A stretch of 64,000 nucleotides of DNA from positions 57,211,550 through 57,275,549 of the forward strand of contig NC_030817.1 of assembly GCF_001704415.2 (NCBI RefSeq), read 5' to 3'. The notes beneath the pieces were generated by a model, which was not told the DNA's origin, ran no database searches, and was given only the letters and a program-made list of their open reading frames with translations. Made by a program: the position numbers and the translations under genes. The stretch is from Capra hircus. Lineage: Eukaryota; Chordata; Mammalia; Artiodactyla; Bovidae. Within the stretch, counting starts at the first letter, position 1; every line of letters begins with the position of its first letter. Below, piece after piece: positions 62,806 to 64,000 of this stretch.

Positions 62806-63279
62806 GAGGCCCCCCAAATCTTAAATGGCCTATAGCCTAAGTCTCGGGATAAGCTAAAAGCAAGTTCTGAGCTTATTATCCTTCTTTTTCTACTCAAAGT
62901 AGATAACTAAACAAAGACTGCTGATCCAAGGCTCACTCCCCTACCACACAATTGATGGGCATTTACTCAGAATAAGCAGGCTCTTCAGGCATTACCATCA
63001 AAGTCATCTCCAAAGATCACTCAGGTTTTCTTCTGAGAGCCGTCCTCTCTGCCTGCCATCCACCTTCAGCTGGAAAGCACAGTACCAGCTCTGACTCATC
63101 CTTCTCCCTGTCCGACGTGTGAGCTCCTAATTCTGACAGATTATTTCCCTGCATGATTCTTCAATTTTATTTCACTGTCACCATTATAGTCCACTCTTAA
63201 CCTCTCAAGGGATTTTGCTGTCTTCATTGGTCTCCACACTGGCTGCGAGGTTATTATCACCTTACAAGTCAAAGATTTC

Positions 63280-63775
63280 TAAAGCAAAGTTTTGCTCTAA
63301 TCACTCTTCAGTTTGAAACCCTCTAGTATACCTGTTCTCTACTGAAATTAAATAGTAACTCTTCAGCAGCCCCATATTTCAGGAGATTTATCCAATGGCT
63401 CCAAGCTATTTTCCTAGCCTTGTCTCCTTTATTCACAGAATATATTTTAGCAAAATGGAACTAGATAATTCACTGTTGCTCATATTTCCTTTTTGCTTGG
63501 AATGCCTCTTTCATTTCCACCCAGTTCTTTCTTTCAAGAGCCTTTCAAGGGCAGCTTCTTTCATCAAATTCTTTGTCATGCTCAGACCAGATGAAAAGTC
63601 TCCTTCTTCCAATCCCTGGAGACAAATCATTCATTTTCCCTTGTGTTCTAAGTCATCTGGCTACTTGGCTTATCTGCTTGTCAGTTCCGTTAGGACAAGG
63701 ACTCCCTACATATTTTGGTATCTCCAGGACATACTTTCTCATAGAAAGTCTTCTGTTAGATTACTAAGTTAAAAT
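63280..63775 (+). repeat. L2 LINE fragment
   Basis: GAAACCCTCTAGTATACC, AATGGCTCCAAGCTATTTTC, TTGCTTGGAATGCCTCTTTC and AGGACAAGGACTCCCTACAT follow the L2 3' region in order. The 125-residue open frame inside is not a gene. Confidence 0.55.
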
Positions 63776-64000
63776 TGCTAAAAAAAAAAGGTTAGCTGTA
63801 CCTAAAGTAAATACCTTCAAATCTCTCTCAAGGAGAGATTTTACTTTCTTCTTTTGCTGATTTCAAAACTTGAAAAGAATTAGTCTTAAGAAAAACAACC
63901 ATAAGGAAACAGCCTAAAAGATGGAACAAAAGCAATGGGACCACACACTAAGACACAGTGTAAAGGCTGAACAGACACTAGAAATCCATTTACCCACAGT

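Larger units (their letters stand above)
54476..64000 (-). other. CSNK1G1: CSNK1G1 intron, open at the right edge
   Basis: At least 9.5 kb, AT-rich. It contains the nested CHR pair (58445-59090), a BovB copy (59833-61243), a CHR SINE (62160-62457) and L2-like stretches (62680-62805, 63280-63775). From 54476 to about 58440 I recognise nothing. A segment at 61581-61625 with a GTAAGT-like border does not decode as CK1 gamma. Confidence 0.65.

Noticed and set aside
63395..63772. 125-codon plus-strand frame
   Set aside because: It coincides with L2-like wording and has no protein features.

Overview
The window is vertebrate nuclear DNA from a ruminant, most likely cattle or a close bovid. Two independent lines show this. 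First, spliced exons with GT/AG borders decode into four well-known mammalian genes. Second, the repeats include ruminant families (BovB LINE, Bov-tA and Bov-A2 SINEs) and artiodactyl CHR-type tRNA-Glu SINEs on an older mammalian background (L1, L2, MIR, hAT/MER5-like). The gene order SNX1 > SNX22 > < PPIB < CSNK1G1 is the one I know from human chromosome 15q22.

Layout. 1-9,095: the last eight exons of SNX1 on the plus strand, from the end of the PX domain through the whole BAR domain, stop codon, 3' UTR and an AATAAA signal. 9,096-21,180: intergenic DNA with old LINE remnants, several Bov-tA copies and a CpG-rich block at about 17,330-17,770 that belongs to no recognised gene. 21,180-24,624: complete SNX22 on the plus strand under a CpG-island promoter, including a probable 33-nt exon with a GC splice donor. 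25,280-31,300: complete PPIB on the minus strand (five exons, 216 codons), tail to tail with SNX22. 31,300-31,650: PPIB CpG-island promoter and upstream motifs. 33,085-64,000: the 3' part of CSNK1G1 on the minus strand, with a 3' UTR of about 6 kb, the last two constitutive coding exons, a 111-nt in-frame cassette exon, and long introns filled with SINEs and one BovB copy. No CSNK1G1 kinase-domain exon is seen; these should lie beyond position 64,000.

Function. SNX1 (retromer-associated SNX-BAR) and SNX22 (PX-only) are phosphoinositide-binding sorting nexins. PPIB is the ER-lumen prolyl isomerase cyclophilin B. CSNK1G1 is the membrane-anchored casein kinase 1 gamma 1. They share a neighbourhood but not a pathway; nothing here suggests an operon or gene cluster.

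I found no CRISPR array, bacterial element, rRNA, functional tRNA or clearly new biological system. The observations most worth following are the SNX22 GC-donor microexon, the orphan CpG island with a strong G-quadruplex motif, the weakly spliced CSNK1G1 cassette, a perfect 22-bp palindrome in an SNX1 intron, CTCF-like and ZNF143-like sites, and several nested or target-site-flanked retroposon insertions. Similarities to human proteins and repeat families are from memory, not database searches.
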